A stretch of 64,000 bases of DNA from assembly GCF_000143415.4 (NCBI RefSeq), contig NW_003314434.1, positions 1-64,000 on the forward strand, written 5' to 3'. Source of the stretch: Selaginella moellendorffii. Taxonomy: Eukaryota; Streptophyta; Lycopodiopsida; Selaginellales; Selaginellaceae. The position numbers and the translations under genes were made by a program. Shown in pieces: positions 23,080-34,760 of the stretch. Under the pieces are notes generated by a model that had not been told where the DNA came from, made no database searches, and saw only the letters and a list, made by a program, of their open reading frames with translations. How positions within the stretch are numbered: position 1 is the stretch's first letter; each line of letters begins with the position of its first letter.

Positions 23080-23669
23080 ATGAAGAAGACACTCATTCTC
23101 GATCTAGACAATACACTGGTATACGCTCATAAGGATCTCGTCTCTTCTGTAGATTTCAGCATGGAATTCAACGATGATGCACCACTCCACATCATGAAGA
23201 GACCAGGCGTAGATGAATTTCTGGGGAAGGTTTCAAAAGTGTACGATATCGTAGTGCCGCCCAGGAGAAGTATGTCAACCTTGTGGTTGACCATCTGGAT
23301 CCTACTGGGGGGCTTGTGTCGAGGAGGCTACATGGTGGCAATTGCGTTGTTCTAAAGGACGGGACGAAAGTCAAGAATCTTGACCATGTAGGGTTTCGGG
23401 ATTTCAAGCGGGTGGTGGCACTGGATGACATTATTGACTTCTACCAAGGTCATCAAGAGAGCGTGGTGGTGGCTCCAAAGTTTGAGGGGTCAAAGGATGA
23501 CCACTTCTTGGCAGATGTAACCCCGTTCCTTCTTGCGCTGTCAAAGTGTGTGGATTTTACCAAAGTTACCCATCGCTGGAATATTGGACAATGTGTGGAG
23601 AAGCAAGGCAAATTGTACGTCCTAGATCCATTCGATGATGAATGGGTTGTTTTTAACTGTATTTTGTAA
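23080..23669 (+). pseudogene. FCP1/SCP-type phosphatase with 7-bp frameshift deletion (unit C)
   Basis: It is identical to the intact gene at 3398 for about 57 codons, apart from one Asp-to-Asn change. It then loses seven bases (gtggtgtttagtg reduced to gtagtg) at about 23,250-23,256, so the frame shifts and stops within about 35 codons. The downstream part stays open in the original frame from about 23,283 to 23,669, past the ancestral stop, which is also altered. DLDNT and the acidic motif III are therefore in different frames, so a working enzyme is unlikely. Confidence 0.9.
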
Positions 23670-23814
23670 TAAATGTTATAATTTTCTGCCAAAGTGTAAT
23701 TTATGCAAATGAATCTTAGTGAACTTTTGAGCTCAGGATTTCCTACATGTCTCATGTAAAACAAAATGGCAAAACAAGAAAAACAGCACACCAAATTTTC
23801 AAGCTCAAAACTGT

Positions 23815-24110
23815 ATCATCCTGGTAATGAGCCCACAAACTTTTGCTTGACCAAGCCCAAAGTGATGAAAGAGATTCGAAAAAAAGAGCTACCTCAGTTG
23901 GTACTTGATACACTAGGCAAACATGAAGGCAAAAAAGACTGGGAAGCTGACCAAGATACCTGTGACAACACCCAAAAGTCATGTTGTAGCCAAAGTAACG
24001 CCTTGACAGTCGTGCATCACACATTGGGTGTCGTGAGGCACACAAAATCATTTCCATATTGGGATGCGATCCAGCCATACAAATCCAATAGTGATCCACA
24101 TTCTCAGCAA
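23815..24110 (-). pseudogene. ABCG transporter 3' tip, right end of unit C
   Basis: The minus strand matches the ABCG terminal exon (YFGYNMTFGCC, then LPSLFCLHVCLVYQVPTEVA) with frameshifts and an 8-10 bp gap relative to the other tips. It marks the right boundary of the unit. Confidence 0.8.
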
Positions 24111-25340
24111 GAAAAGCACAAAGTGGAATGGAATGTCCAAGAAAAAGCAAAAAGCTGTTTATATCGAACTTAAGTTTAAACCATATATTCATTAATTTGG
24201 GAGAATCCACAGTCTCAAAATAAGATTTTATTTGAGAATATTCATAAGAATAATATTAATTTCAATAATTACTTATATTTATTATTTTTGTTTATAATTT
24301 TTAGCTGTATACTTATCTTCACCATCTGAAGAAACCATTTTCTTATGTTTTTTGGTAATAGGAAGCCACAATTATAAGTAATGTCTTTTAATGTCTTAGG
24401 AAGTTTATATAAAGGTAGATATAAAGAATAAATTCTTTTGTTTGTAACTCCTTGGTCTAAAGTATTATCAATAAGTATTATTTGATATTTATTATATCTC
24501 CATATTGGGCATTTAAACATTTTATCCTCCAATTGAATTAAATAATTTTTGTCTTTAATAAAAATATTCTTCATATTGTCCTACATTGCAACCTTTCCTA
24601 TATTTTTTGTATAATATTTATCATATACCACTGTAAATAAGTTCAAATTATTTGATGCTTAGGTAAAATAATTTAGTAATGGTAATAAATATTGTTTAGA
24701 AGTGCAAGAGTAAACTCTAAGTTGTAAAAAATCTTTTTTAAATGATCAAAGCCATTTTAGAAATGTTGTAGTATATGGCCTTATTGCAAAATGCTGATTA
24801 TAATGTTTAATTACTATTTCATAATTTTTCACTTAAACTTTATTAATCGTTTTTATTAATAATCTACTAATTTCAAGTAATATAAGCCATCTTTTTTCTT
24901 TAGAATTAAGATTAAATATAGATGGTTGTTGATAGTGAAATTTTCTAATATCCTTCTAAGGGGTCTCCAAAATAATATCAATATTATTTGTAGCTGTATT
25001 TGTAATAATAAATTAAAGTATATATAGGAAATTTATCTTACTTACTTTGTAAATGAGATTGTCGAGGTGTAATAAAACTATTTATAATTTAGCTCTAAAA
25101 TATTTTTTTATCAAGACCTTTATAAAAAAAATTAAATTATTTTTCTTTTTATAATTTATATACCTTTATTTATATGTTGTGACAATTTATGCCAAGTTTC
25201 ATATCATCAAATAGATAATGGCTGAAGAACTAATTTATAAATTTCACATAAAGATAAAAAAGTATTTACTAGACAATAATATTTATATGCAAAAGCTATT
25301 TCTAATTTGTAAAACAACTAACCAAAATTATCTTTATTCT
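24111..25340. other. Very AT-rich segment with a decayed unidentified minus-strand coding relic
   Basis: A 101-residue minus-strand frame at 24,574-24,269 (Lys/Ile/Tyr-rich, containing CPIWRYNKYQIILIDNTL) and shorter flanking open stretches in nearby frames up to about 25,100 suggest one eroded AT-rich protein gene. I do not recognise the family. The composition differs strongly from the host genes and resembles a mobile-element or organelle-plasmid type of origin, but that is speculation. The last 240 bp match 5465-5705. Confidence 0.35.
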
Positions 25341-25953
25341 CTATTTTTTTTGGCACAACATTATGAGACATTGTCTCTTCCACTTCTTGCTACATATCCT
25401 TTATCTCCAGTTTTTGTGAAAGATGGTTTTGTTTCAATGGAGGTTGATGCTGTTGCTACTCAGGTTTAAGGACAAAAGTGAAGATGTGGTCATGGTTGTG
25501 ATATTCACTGCTGAGCATGTGATGAAATTGGTCACACTCTATTAGTGTTATTGGTGTTTTCTAAATTGGTAGCGTCAATTTCTTGGGTGGAGACCTTGGC
25601 ATCAACAATGTCCTATTGGTGTTGTTGTAGTGAAAGGTCTAGACATTGATATGCAACCACGAAACGAGGAATCGCAGAAGGAATGGAGGGACTTCCAAAT
25701 TCATTTTGTTTATATCTTAACTTACTATTAATAGAAATATAGATATGTGAGGTCCAAGTGTATAACTACAATGATGTATACTAATATTAGCATAGTGGGA
25801 TTTTGGTAGCCATCAGATTAGTTTCAATCTGAACCACTCACTCCTGTATATAAGCTAGAGTTTTTGGGATAATTGATATGCACATTTTATGTATTCCTTT
25901 TCCATATTCCATACACTCACATTATTTTATATTCCATGCACTCACATTGGTGG
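25341..25953 (+). mobile_element. Gypsy gag fragment followed by an LTR
   Basis: 25,348-25,700 matches the gag-like part of the 5764 element (about 6890-7230: AQHYETL, LLATYPLSP). An LTR of the same family runs from about 25,746 (TGTGAGGTCC) to about 25,953 (CACTCACA), and about 130 bp of the element's 5' internal sequence follows. The order is scrambled relative to the 5764 element, so this is a rearranged remnant. Confidence 0.65.
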
Positions 25954-26471
25954 AAGTGAGGGGCACCTTTGATTATTCTTGAGAAGTGCTTGGATTTGGG
26001 ATTTTAGTTTAGATTTAGCTTTTGCATTGTCTAGATCTAGCTTTTTCATTCCTTTCTTTTATTTTTTCCTTTTGGGATTTTGGTTTAGATCTATGCTCAA
26101 ACACATAAGAGTTTCTATTTTATGTTTATCTAGTATAAGTACATTCATAATGACCAATTTCTTAACTAGCTTGGGTGGAGATTAATAAAGAGTCTACCAA
26201 TACCAACCTCTTGTTATCATGGTAGTAAAGAAAAAATATTCGAAACGACTTGTTGATAAATAATTTTCAATACCTACAATCATATTCCCAACACTTGAGT
26301 TGCATACAAATGGGATAACAATGGTGCTACAACTCCCATCATTGTTAACCTATAGAGTATAAAGCAGATGACCTTATGTTAGTGAATTTTCCCAATCTTA
26401 TAGTGTATAGTTTGTCTAAATAACTCCTTGCTTAGTGGAAGAGATTGTATCAGATGTTGCGGTAAGTTGAA

Positions 26472-26638
26472 TGTAAACTTTTGAATTTAGACTTCTCAAG
26501 AAGTCACTTAACTCAGTACTATTCAAAATATTCCAAGACCCTTAATTAATTAAAAAAAGGGGGTACACTTTTATTCATCGGCCCTTTTCCCCTATATTTG
26601 AACTTTTATGGATTGTCTCTCAAATTGTTTTTTTTACA
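26472..26638. mobile_element. Solo LTR, second copy
   Basis: This is the same 167-bp insert as at 17,288-17,454. The left target-site copy has mutated to TTGAA while the right remains TTGGA. It was duplicated with its surroundings, not an independent insertion. Confidence 0.75.
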
Positions 26639-27823
26639 TTGGACACAAGTATATAAGGTTTGGCATGACATTCAATAGATTGATCCTCTAAAAATTGTGC
26701 ATATAAAATAGCTGAAATACTTCATACAAAAGGATCATAAATAACTAGCATCTATAGATCCACTAGTTCCTCCACTTAATATTCCTCCAAATCCCTATCA
26801 ACCAAACAATTATAACTACTTTCCATTCTTCTAAGAGGAGAGGATGATATGAGGTTTAAGTGTATAGTTACAATGCCATTTATTATTATTACTGTAATGG
26901 GATTTTAATAGCCATTGAATTGGTTTCAATTTAGACCATTAATAATTGAATATGCATATTTAGCTAATTGAATATGCATATTTTTGTATTTTATTTCCAT
27001 ATTTCATGCACTCATAGATTTTCTTTTTATTTTGCTTTACAAAGTAAAGTCATATACCTAGATATCTAAATATATTCTTGGATATTCTCTAATCTAAGGG
27101 CTCTTAAACTTTCTCTAATTAACTTGTAATCAGTGTTTAAAGTTAATTGTCTAACTTATCACTAATGTAAATAATCTATATTGAAAAAACTATTAACACT
27201 TATTAACACTAACATGCCAATGTAAACCTTAAAAATAAATTTAAAATTAACATCATTAAGCCCTCCACACTCATGGTTTCTTTCTGTAATATAGAGGGCA
27301 CAAAATCCAGCCATCTAAGATTGATGGCCTGATAGTTAAACACAAAAGAACTTAAGAGAGTTAAACATTGTTCTAGCTATTTAAAAACTAGAGACTAGTG
27401 GGGACACCATTTCTCGCCATTTGTCCTGATGCGCAATAGCTAGCAATTAACATTATGCAAATGCCTCAATCTAAACAAATGCCTAGCCTCATTAGTTGTT
27501 ATGTTTAGCATTCAAGTATGTTAAGAAATATATTAGAATATACATTGTAATATATTTTAGATAGCACAAAAAATAATTTAAAAAGAGGAGTAGTGTATTT
27601 TAAATAGTACAACAAATTATTTAAAAAGAGTAGTACTCAATGGAATTTAAGGATTGGTTCCTCGAGGTATGGAAGAAACTAGAAACCTAGACAGATAAAA
27701 TTGATGGATCAATTCCTCTCTCTCTCTCTCTCTCTCTCCATTTGTTTGTTTGTTTCTATGATTTTGCAGAGTCCTCAAAAAAAGGTACTTGGTATTGAGG
27801 TTCAACCATAGGCAAAAAGAAAC

Positions 27824-27959
27824 TCTGCTGATGTTTTATAGGGAAACGTTTTCCTACAGGCCTTTCTGAATTGAATCCATGGAACCTGGAAGTCAAAACA
27901 AGAGAGTAGCTTCAGAACACTTAAAAGCTCACCCCTGCAAGTTCTGTTGTGGTGAGTGA
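27824..27959. repeat. Micro-inverted segment of the repeat unit (copy D)
   Basis: This is the same inverted block as at 18,663-18,798. To its right, unit D returns to normal orientation and continues further than B, to about 28,135 (matching 1155-1330 of unit A), before meeting unrelated sequence. Confidence 0.8.
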
Positions 27960-28172
27960 ATGGTCAAAGGTGCGAATATTCTCTCAAAAAAATCAACAAT
28001 CCCGCCATTTTCTTCATTGCATCTCCCGAGAATTGGGATAGCTCTCCAGCTTCCACTTGATCTCTGCCCACTTGAGGTGAGATGCATGGATCCTACAAGA
28101 AGCCAGCCGTGGACACCACACTGTTGCATCTCCCGAGCTATTTTGTTCAAGATGCGTGGTATACTGACCTGA

Positions 28173-29094
28173 ACTATAAATTGCAGTGCGGGATCACATT
28201 CTAACTGATTTAATGCTAGAAGCAGCTATGATATCTGACAACTCCAAAATGTTGAGCCTTCGCGACTTCCAATATGCTTTGTGGAAGGTCCCGATGGTAA
28301 GTTTGAGTTTTATTATTCTCGCAAGAAATTAACCAGCTGGGAAACCCAGAGCAGTTATTAAAGAAATAGTTCCATTTCTTTGTGAGGAGTGTCAGCAATC
28401 GCAACTAACTCTGATACTCTTGGATCGCTAAGTATGAAGTTTTTTTTATCTGTGCATAATTTAGGTTGATTATGTTTCTCAGTTCGGTGCTGACCAGTAT
28501 CTACGTCTGGCGAAACTTCTTGTGTTGTGTAGGATCATCTCGTTCTTGGACTCCAACGTAATAAAATTAGGGAGTTTCCATCGAGAAGAAATACTAATCT
28601 TCTCTATTGCAGGTTCGTCATAGTATTTATCTTATTTTCGCAAACTTTCCCACATGAGAAGTTTACAGTTAATTCTCCTCGGGCATACTTCCGATGCTGT
28701 TTCTTTTCTGTTGGAAAGCTCAGTGTTTTAGTTGTCGTCACTAACACTAATACCAGATAGCACTACGCCTGTACAAGTACATAGCCTGAACATCCTAGCA
28801 TGGTTTATTTCTGAAACTTCTATTTCGGACGAGAAGCAGTTACTGTTGGCCGTGGTTGGCTGCATTGTAGCTCTTGCAAGCACTTTGAAGGTAAATCTTG
28901 ATTTCATAGTTTAAACCAGTCATAAATCTTTGTTTGCAGTCTGTGCCATGCGGTGCTTTAAAGCAATCAAGCAGGAAGGTCAAGTCTTGAAGCTTTCTGT
29001 GCTTTTGCGAGCCATACATGACAATTCCAAGAACTTCGTAAACAACAGGAGGTTTTTGTCATCCTTTCTTCATACTAGTCTGCTCAGCGAATGA
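28173..29094 (+). CDS. Unidentified multi-exon gene fragment (3' part), helical-repeat-like
   Basis: Consecutive candidate exons join in frame across short introns. One starts after 'aattgcag' near 28,173 (RDHILTDLMLEAAMISD, then LSLRDFQYALWKVPM) and ends at an ATG|GTAAGT donor. A second lies at about 28,466-28,613 (VDYVSQFGADQYLRLAKLL). A third lies at about 28,731-28,890 (LNILAWFISETSIS, then LLLAVVGCIVALAST). The last runs from about 28,939 to a stop at 29,092-29,094 (FKAIKQEGQVLKL, then NSKNFVNNRRFLSSFLHTS). The leucine-rich amphipathic pattern resembles an ARM/HEAT-type helical repeat, but I do not recognise the family. The 5' part is missing: the fragment abuts repeat unit D, so it looks truncated by the rearrangement. 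Confidence 0.4.
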
Positions 29095-29478
29095 GAGCAA
29101 GACAAATAGAACATGTGATACGTTTCATTAAGTTGCACCTCCGCCAACAATTTCAATCTTTCTAAGAACTTCAGACATCTCCCACCTTGCTTTGTTGGTT
29201 CGATCCAGCTGAAAATTATTGACTTGCCAGAAGGAAAGAAAGCGGAAAAGAATTCCTTGATTTGTTTCGTTACATGTAAATTCTTCTATACTTCTTTTCT
29301 TTCTGGCATGTCACCAATTTTCTATGTTGGATCAAATCAATAAAGCAAGGCGGCTGTATGAAAGATTGAGACCCTCTGCATTAGCTATTACATCAACAAC
29401 CCACAGATGTGCAACCCAATGGCTAAGGGAGTGGAAATGAGTGGGATGACCATAACCTAAACGAGACGCAGACAAAGT

Positions 29479-30635
29479 TTAATACCTTACAGTCTCAATG
29501 GCTGCTTTGCCATCTAGTTTTGAAGCGTAGAACGATTGAAGGTAATTTCCATAGACGCTTTCTTTGAAGCAAGCAGGCGCTTCGTCAGCGACCAGCTGCG
29601 CCAGCGGAGCAATGTGACTATCTTCTGCTGGCCCATAGAATGAAGCAATGGAGACTCGAGTTCGCTCCGAGTTGACAACTGCTCGGTGCTCCACACTCTT
29701 GTACGCATCATTGGAAAGAATCTGAATAACACACAATCAAAACCTGGAAATCTCATGCATGCACGATGATGACGATCGAAAGAAAGCTTACCTGAAGCTG
29801 ATCTCCAATGTTGACAACAAAGGCGCCAGGCAGAGGTTTGATCGGCACCCACGCTCCACAGTGTAGAATCTGGAGGCCATCTTTCACCCTGGTGTCCTGC
29901 TGGAGTATAGTGAAACCGTTTGGATCCGCGTGAGCGTCCAGTCCGATTGTAAGCTCCGGCTCCGGACAAGGTGGATAGTAGTTCATCCTCATCGCATGCC
30001 TCTCTCCTCCAAAAGCTTCCTCCAGAGCACCACTTTCCAGTCCCAGTGACTCCGAGAACAATCCAAGCACTCTTTTCGCTAACCGGTTCATGGCTTCTGC
30101 GTAAGCGGTCGAGATCTTCACGTAGGATGGAGGCTTAGTCGGGAGCTGGGCGATCTCGCAGGGAGGATAGCACGCCTGGTGGAGATAGTCTTGCCACATT
30201 CGTCGCGTCTCCTTGGACGGGATAAAACTCGTCCCCATCCGAAACTTTGAGGAGCTATCCTCGGAGTAGTACACGGACCTATCCTCGATGGGAAGGCGGA
30301 AGAAGTCGTGGACGAGCTCCATCATGTTCGCCATGAGTTGTTCTGGAAATCCATGGCCGATAATCTACAAGAACGAAGTGGAATTTCAATCAATGGTGAG
30401 CGATCTCGTGTACCTGGAAGAAGCCCCAGTCTCTAGACGCGCTCCGGATGGAATCAATCGCCAATATCCGAGCAGGGGAGCACTTCTCCACATCGGACAG
30501 ATCGATCACAGGAATTTCTTCGATCTCCACGCACTGCCGTGGATCTGAATCCCTGCGGTACTCACCGGGCACCATGGCGATCCCAGCATCCGCCAGTCCC
30601 TTCACTCCAGCGATCCTAGACGCCACTGCCGCCAT
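29479..30635 (-). CDS. 2-oxoglutarate/Fe(II)-dependent oxygenase, plant DOXC class (three exons)
   Basis: Exons 30,635-30,414, 30,364-29,792 and 29,721-29,479 (introns of 49 and 70 bp, GT-AG) sum to 1038 bp, giving 345 residues, the usual size. The N-terminal region has IEEIPVIDLSD and, across the first junction, WGFFQIIGHGF, a hallmark of the DIOX_N domain. The catalytic domain has MRMNYYPPCPEPE, the iron-binding HADPNG and SVEHRAVVN (His-x-Asp...His), and TRVSIASFYGP, whose Arg-x-Ser binds 2-oxoglutarate. Relatives hydroxylate or desaturate flavonoids, gibberellins, coumarin precursors and other specialised metabolites in the cytosol; the substrate cannot be read from the sequence. It looks intact and follows a PPR relic on the same strand. 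Confidence 0.9.
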
Positions 30636-30639
30636 TCGT

Positions 30640-32070
30640 CAATCTCGAGCCGCGCCACAGTGATCACCTAATAGACACGGAAGCCGTCCAAGAAATATCA
30701 TCCGGAGAGAAGAGCATGGCGAGGAGGAGCTCTTTGGCTTGATTCGATCGCCCCCGCGCGACCCAGAAGATCTATCAGGCAGCCGTAGTGCTCGGCTCCC
30801 GGATCCACGCCAAAATCCTGCCGCATCGACGGCTCCATCCGGTGTCGAGAAGCCCTCCATGGCTGCATGCGAAGAGAATCCCTGCGAATGTGTAGGAATC
30901 CGGGGCCAGGCCTTCTTGGACCATCCCCAAGAACAGCTCCACGTCCTCGCCGCGCTGCTCCCTTGCTGTGCACTGGCAGCGATCGCGATCGTCCACGACA
31001 CTGCGGAGCGGTTCTTCAGACCCAGGAAGACGCGCTTGGCCTCGCCTGGGCTGCCGCACCGCACAAACATGCTCATCACGCTGTTCATCACCACTGCGTC
31101 GCTGCTCCACTCGCTCGCGGCGATTCGCGAGTGAAGATCCCTGCCCTGGACGATCCATCCCAGTCCCGCGCAAGCGTGGAGAGCGTTCACGTATGTCACA
31201 TTGTCTGGACGCACAGACGAGTCTTCTTAACCATACAAGTCAAGGGCTTCTGTGAAATACCCGTTTTGGGCAAATGCTGCAATAGTAGCGTTCCAAGTGA
31301 TCACATTTCTAACTTTTAATGAATCAAAAGTTTTCTTTTTTTCGACTGCTTGCTGGCATTTTTCATACATGTTGATCATCGCATTACCCACTCCAGTCTC
31401 GAGAAATCGATGGGACAAGCTGGCAAATCTCGCAATGATCTCGGCATGGATTTGTTTGCCGTCTTGCAGGGATCCTAGAAATGCACAAGCACCGAGGCCG
31501 CTCATGAAACTGCTCGAATTCCTTTGAACGCCCATCTTCTTGTAGAGATTGATCGCCTCTCTGCAATGCCAGGTGTGGGCAAGCGCGGAGATCATAGCGT
31601 TCCAAGTCACAACATCGCGTACGTGCATTTGATAAAAAACACGCTTTGCTTCCTTGAATCTGGCACACTTTCCATACATGTTGACGATAGAGGTTCCAGC
31701 GACAACATTACGCTCCCAGCCACACGAGCAAATACGCTCGTGGATCTTTATACCCTGTGCTTTATCCTGCTTCCAAGAACACGCTGCCAGGATCTCAATC
31801 AGCGTCACCATATCAGGCCTGATCCCTTCCAGATCCAACTTCCACAACAGCGCAATCGCCGCTCCAAACTGCCCATTATGGGCATTTGCGGCAATCGCAG
31901 TGTTCCAGGCCGCCAACTTTTTCTCCTCCACCCTATCATACACTTCCATTGCCAGATCCAAGCGGCCAAGCTTCCCGTACATGTTGACGATCGCAGCAGC
32001 GACATCCAGATGCGCGTTCAATCCCGATTCGAGAATGTGCCCGTGGATCACTTTGCCCTCCTCCCAACAA
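30640..32070 (-). pseudogene. PPR gene with in-frame stop and frameshifts, fused upstream to an ABCG tip
   Basis: From 32,070 the minus strand encodes PLS-type PPR repeats (AIVNMYGKLGRLD, TSIVNMYGKCARF, NAMINMYEKC) down to 31,227, where a TAA interrupts the frame. The same frame resumes immediately with RPDNVTYVNALHACAG and further repeats. Near 30,960 the frame shifts, and pieces of the C-terminal region (TFAGILFACSHGG; EHYGCLIDLLGRAG, an E-domain type motif) appear in the other two frames. At its 5' end the open frame runs directly into ABCG-tip sequence of repeat unit E, so the true N-terminus has been replaced. Bases about 31,655-31,905 are near-identical to 5155-5440. Confidence 0.85.
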
Positions 32071-32260
32071 CACCCAAAAGTCATGTTGTAGCCAAAGTAA
32101 CTCTCCACAAATGCCTTGACAGTCGTGCATCACGCATTGGGTGTGTGAGGTGCACGAGATCATCTGCATACTGGGATGCTATCAGGCCATAACAGTGTTC
32201 ATGGAACTCGACAAATCCAATAGTGATCCACATTCTCAGCAAGAAAAGCACAAAGTGGAA
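32045..32260 (-). pseudogene. ABCG transporter 3' tip joined to the PPR relic (left end of unit E)
   Basis: The minus strand encodes the last-exon residues VESYFGYNMTFGCC and upstream ABCG-like sequence, then changes without a break into PPR repeats at about 32,065. This is a recombination junction between two gene families. Confidence 0.8.
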
Positions 32261-34084
32261 TGTCCGAGAAAAAGCAAAAAGTTGTTTATATCCAACTTAG
32301 GTTTAGGGAAGTTAAATATGCTTCAAAAACAATGTCCCAAATTCACAATAGGATCTTAGAATTGGATCACTGCCCAACAAGTATGTTCACATGTGTTTTT
32401 GTTTGCAGCAGAGGAACCGTACTGAATATCCACATTCTGGTATTGAAAATTATTATAATGGTTTTTAGCTGATCAAAACGGTTTTAATGTACAATGCTTA
32501 AATCGTGATTTATATTGGAATTTTAAATTTGTGACTCACTTGTAATCAGTGTTTATAAAGTTAATTCTCTTACTTATCACTACTAATGTAAAATATTCAT
32601 ATAAAAAACAAATATGAAGTTCTTTATTTTGCCTCATATCTAGAGTATCAAGTAAAATTTGAAAAAACTATATAAAACTAAGAAACTCTATATTATCCTA
32701 ATAAATTGCTACATGTTGCATGTAGCAACACTTGGTTTGCTTAATACTAGTGTTATTGTTACTTATTAATTCAATTGATCAAATAAAGTTTTTAATTATT
32801 AGCATGTTTGTAGTTTATAAACACAAAATTAATCTTATTGCATAATTAGATGATAGAATAAAAAAGAACATACTAGAATGGGTTTAAGAAAGTTTATAAA
32901 AGATAAAAATGTTATAAACTATAAATATAAAATTAATCTAAATGAATAACAACTGTTAGATGGTAGAATATTCTAGAATATTCAAGCATATTTTAGATAT
33001 ATTCACTCTGATTAAGCAAACAAAAAATTACAAGGATTAACAGTAAACCTTAAAAATAAGTCTAAAATTAACATCATTAAGCTCTGTTATCTAGAGGGCA
33101 CAAAATCCAGCTTTTGGAAGTGTTTTAAGATTGATGTCATGATGGTTAAACACCAAATAACTTACAAGAGTTAAAGATTGTTTTAGCTATTTGAAAAAAG
33201 TGGCGACACCATTCCCCACCATTTTTCCTGATGCGTGGCTAGCATATTCACATTAATATTCAATGCTATTCAAATGCCTCAATCTACGCAAGCACTTAGC
33301 TTCATTAATTGTTCTTTGCATTGAAGTACTAAGAAGTCCATGGAATTTAACGATTGGTTCCTCAAGGTATGGAAGAAATGGATCAATTCATATCTCTCTC
33401 CATTTGACTCTTTCTTTCTATAATTTTGCAGACTCGTCAAAAAAGGTACTCGGCATTGGCTTTGAGGAAAAAGAAACTCATTCACTCTGTACCACAACAG
33501 AACTTGCAGGGGTGAGCTTTTGAGTGTTCTGAAGCTACTTTCTCTTGTTTTGACTTCCAGGTTCCTTGGATTCAATTCAGAAAGGCCTGTAGGAAAACGT
33601 TTCCCTGTAAAAAGATCAACAGGTCAAAGGTGCGAATATTCCAACAATCCCGCCATTTTCTTTATCGCATCTCCCGAGAATTGGGATAGCTCTCCAGCTT
33701 CCACATGAGGTGAGATGCATGGATCCTACAAGAAGCCACCCGTGAACACCATGCTGTTGCATCTCCCGTCAATGTGCTGTTTACCAATCCTGTTCCTTGA
33801 ACCGACCCTGACTACAAGAATGTCGGAAGCCCTTGAGTTGTTCAGCAGCCTTGATCGAGAAAAACTCGGGCTGGCAGCAACGCAATGAGCTGCCAACGAA
33901 TTCATATTTCTGAATCGAAATTGGCATGTTGAAAAAGATGAAGACTACAAAGATGACACAAAGGGGCGAGTAAATCTAAACCACTACAATGATCAGCTGC
34001 AAACAAACATGTTAGAAGCCAAGCAGAGAATCAGAGTAACCAAAGAAACTCACCAAACAGATTGGAATAACAATTCGGCTGCAT

Positions 34085-34345
34085 CAACGCGGGTAAGCAT
34101 CGACAGGCTTAGAAGCATTACTTGCTTCACAAGAATGGTTGATGAGATGAGCAATGCTGCCCGCTCGAGTGGCGTCCACGACTCGCTCATTGTCGATACA
34201 AAACAGGTATGTACCAGCGCCCTGTCAGCAACTCTTGAGTGCTCTTGAGTGGATTGGTGGACTATTACACTTCTCACGTACGTCCGCAACAGTAGGCCGG
34301 ATGATCTCTCCTGCGTATTCTATAACCTGCACAATGGCATGGAGT
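34085..34345 (-). pseudogene. SET-domain (trithorax/ATX-like) gene fragment inserted in repeat unit E
   Basis: The minus strand reads VIEYAGEIIRPTVADVREK, then after about 50 out-of-frame bases GAGTYLFCIDNERVVDATRA and GSIAHLINHSCEA. These are the consecutive core motifs of a KMT2/trithorax-type SET domain (cofactor-binding and catalytic NHSC region). Stops and shifts lie between the two parts, and the Asn-Cys that normally follows NHSCEP is replaced. This roughly 290-bp block is absent from units A and C, where the flanking bases (cagattgccaggcaggatcg) are nearly continuous. It is a captured fragment without a gene start or end. Confidence 0.8.
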
Positions 34346-34369
34346 TATCACTGGACAAGCATGTCAGGA

Positions 34370-34760
34370 TCGCAGAGGATGTCGTGCGCGGATGGACGCT
34401 AGTCGCGTCTTGCTGCGACCAGCTCCAACACCTTGGACGCAATTGATGGGTGTTAGTACGCCCAGTCGCTGGTAGAATGCCATCGTCAATCAACACCGAC
34501 CCCCTTTCCTACACAGATTCACCAAACTAAGCAAGCACGTTGCACAAACTGCAGTCAAACCTGGTCCGCGGGACACCTCCAATGAAGTTCGAAGAGTATA
34601 AGTCCAAGCGCGAGCATGTCAGTGGAGGTCGAGTTGCTCCGGCGCTGGGGAGAGGAGTAAACTGCTCTCCCCTTCTTGGTATTTTCGGTCGCGAGCATGG
34701 ACTCCTTATTTTTAGCTGTAAGCCAACAAGTGAGAGATGGAAGAGATTTTTCGAGCATGA
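34370..34760 (-). pseudogene. Kinase C-lobe remnant (unit E)
   Basis: It matches exons 4 and 5 of the kinase at 1614-2829 (ENTKKGRAVY, then DMLALGLILFELHW) with substitutions. A deletion joins the end of the preceding intron directly to the kinase promoter region (agagattttt|cgagcatgacg), so the ATP-binding lobe and catalytic loop are gone. Confidence 0.85.

Larger units (their letters stand above)
19708..23805. repeat. Composite repeat unit C (near-identical to unit A)
   Basis: It is collinear with 26-4137 at a constant offset of 19,682 until a 7-bp deletion in the phosphatase gene shifts it to 19,675. The kinase exons show no coding difference from unit A. Differences are scattered single bases. 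Confidence 0.9.
26093..27985. repeat. Segmental duplication, copy 2 (matches 16,905-18,838)
   Basis: It carries the same retroelement 3' half, solo LTR, spacer and micro-inverted block as 16,905-18,838. The CT tract is shorter here. Confidence 0.8.

Noticed and set aside
24111-25340. Helitron helicase or organellar DNA insertion as explanation of the AT-rich block
   Set aside because: No Helitron Rep or helicase motif, no CTRR-type end and no recognisable organelle gene could be seen, so it is left unassigned.
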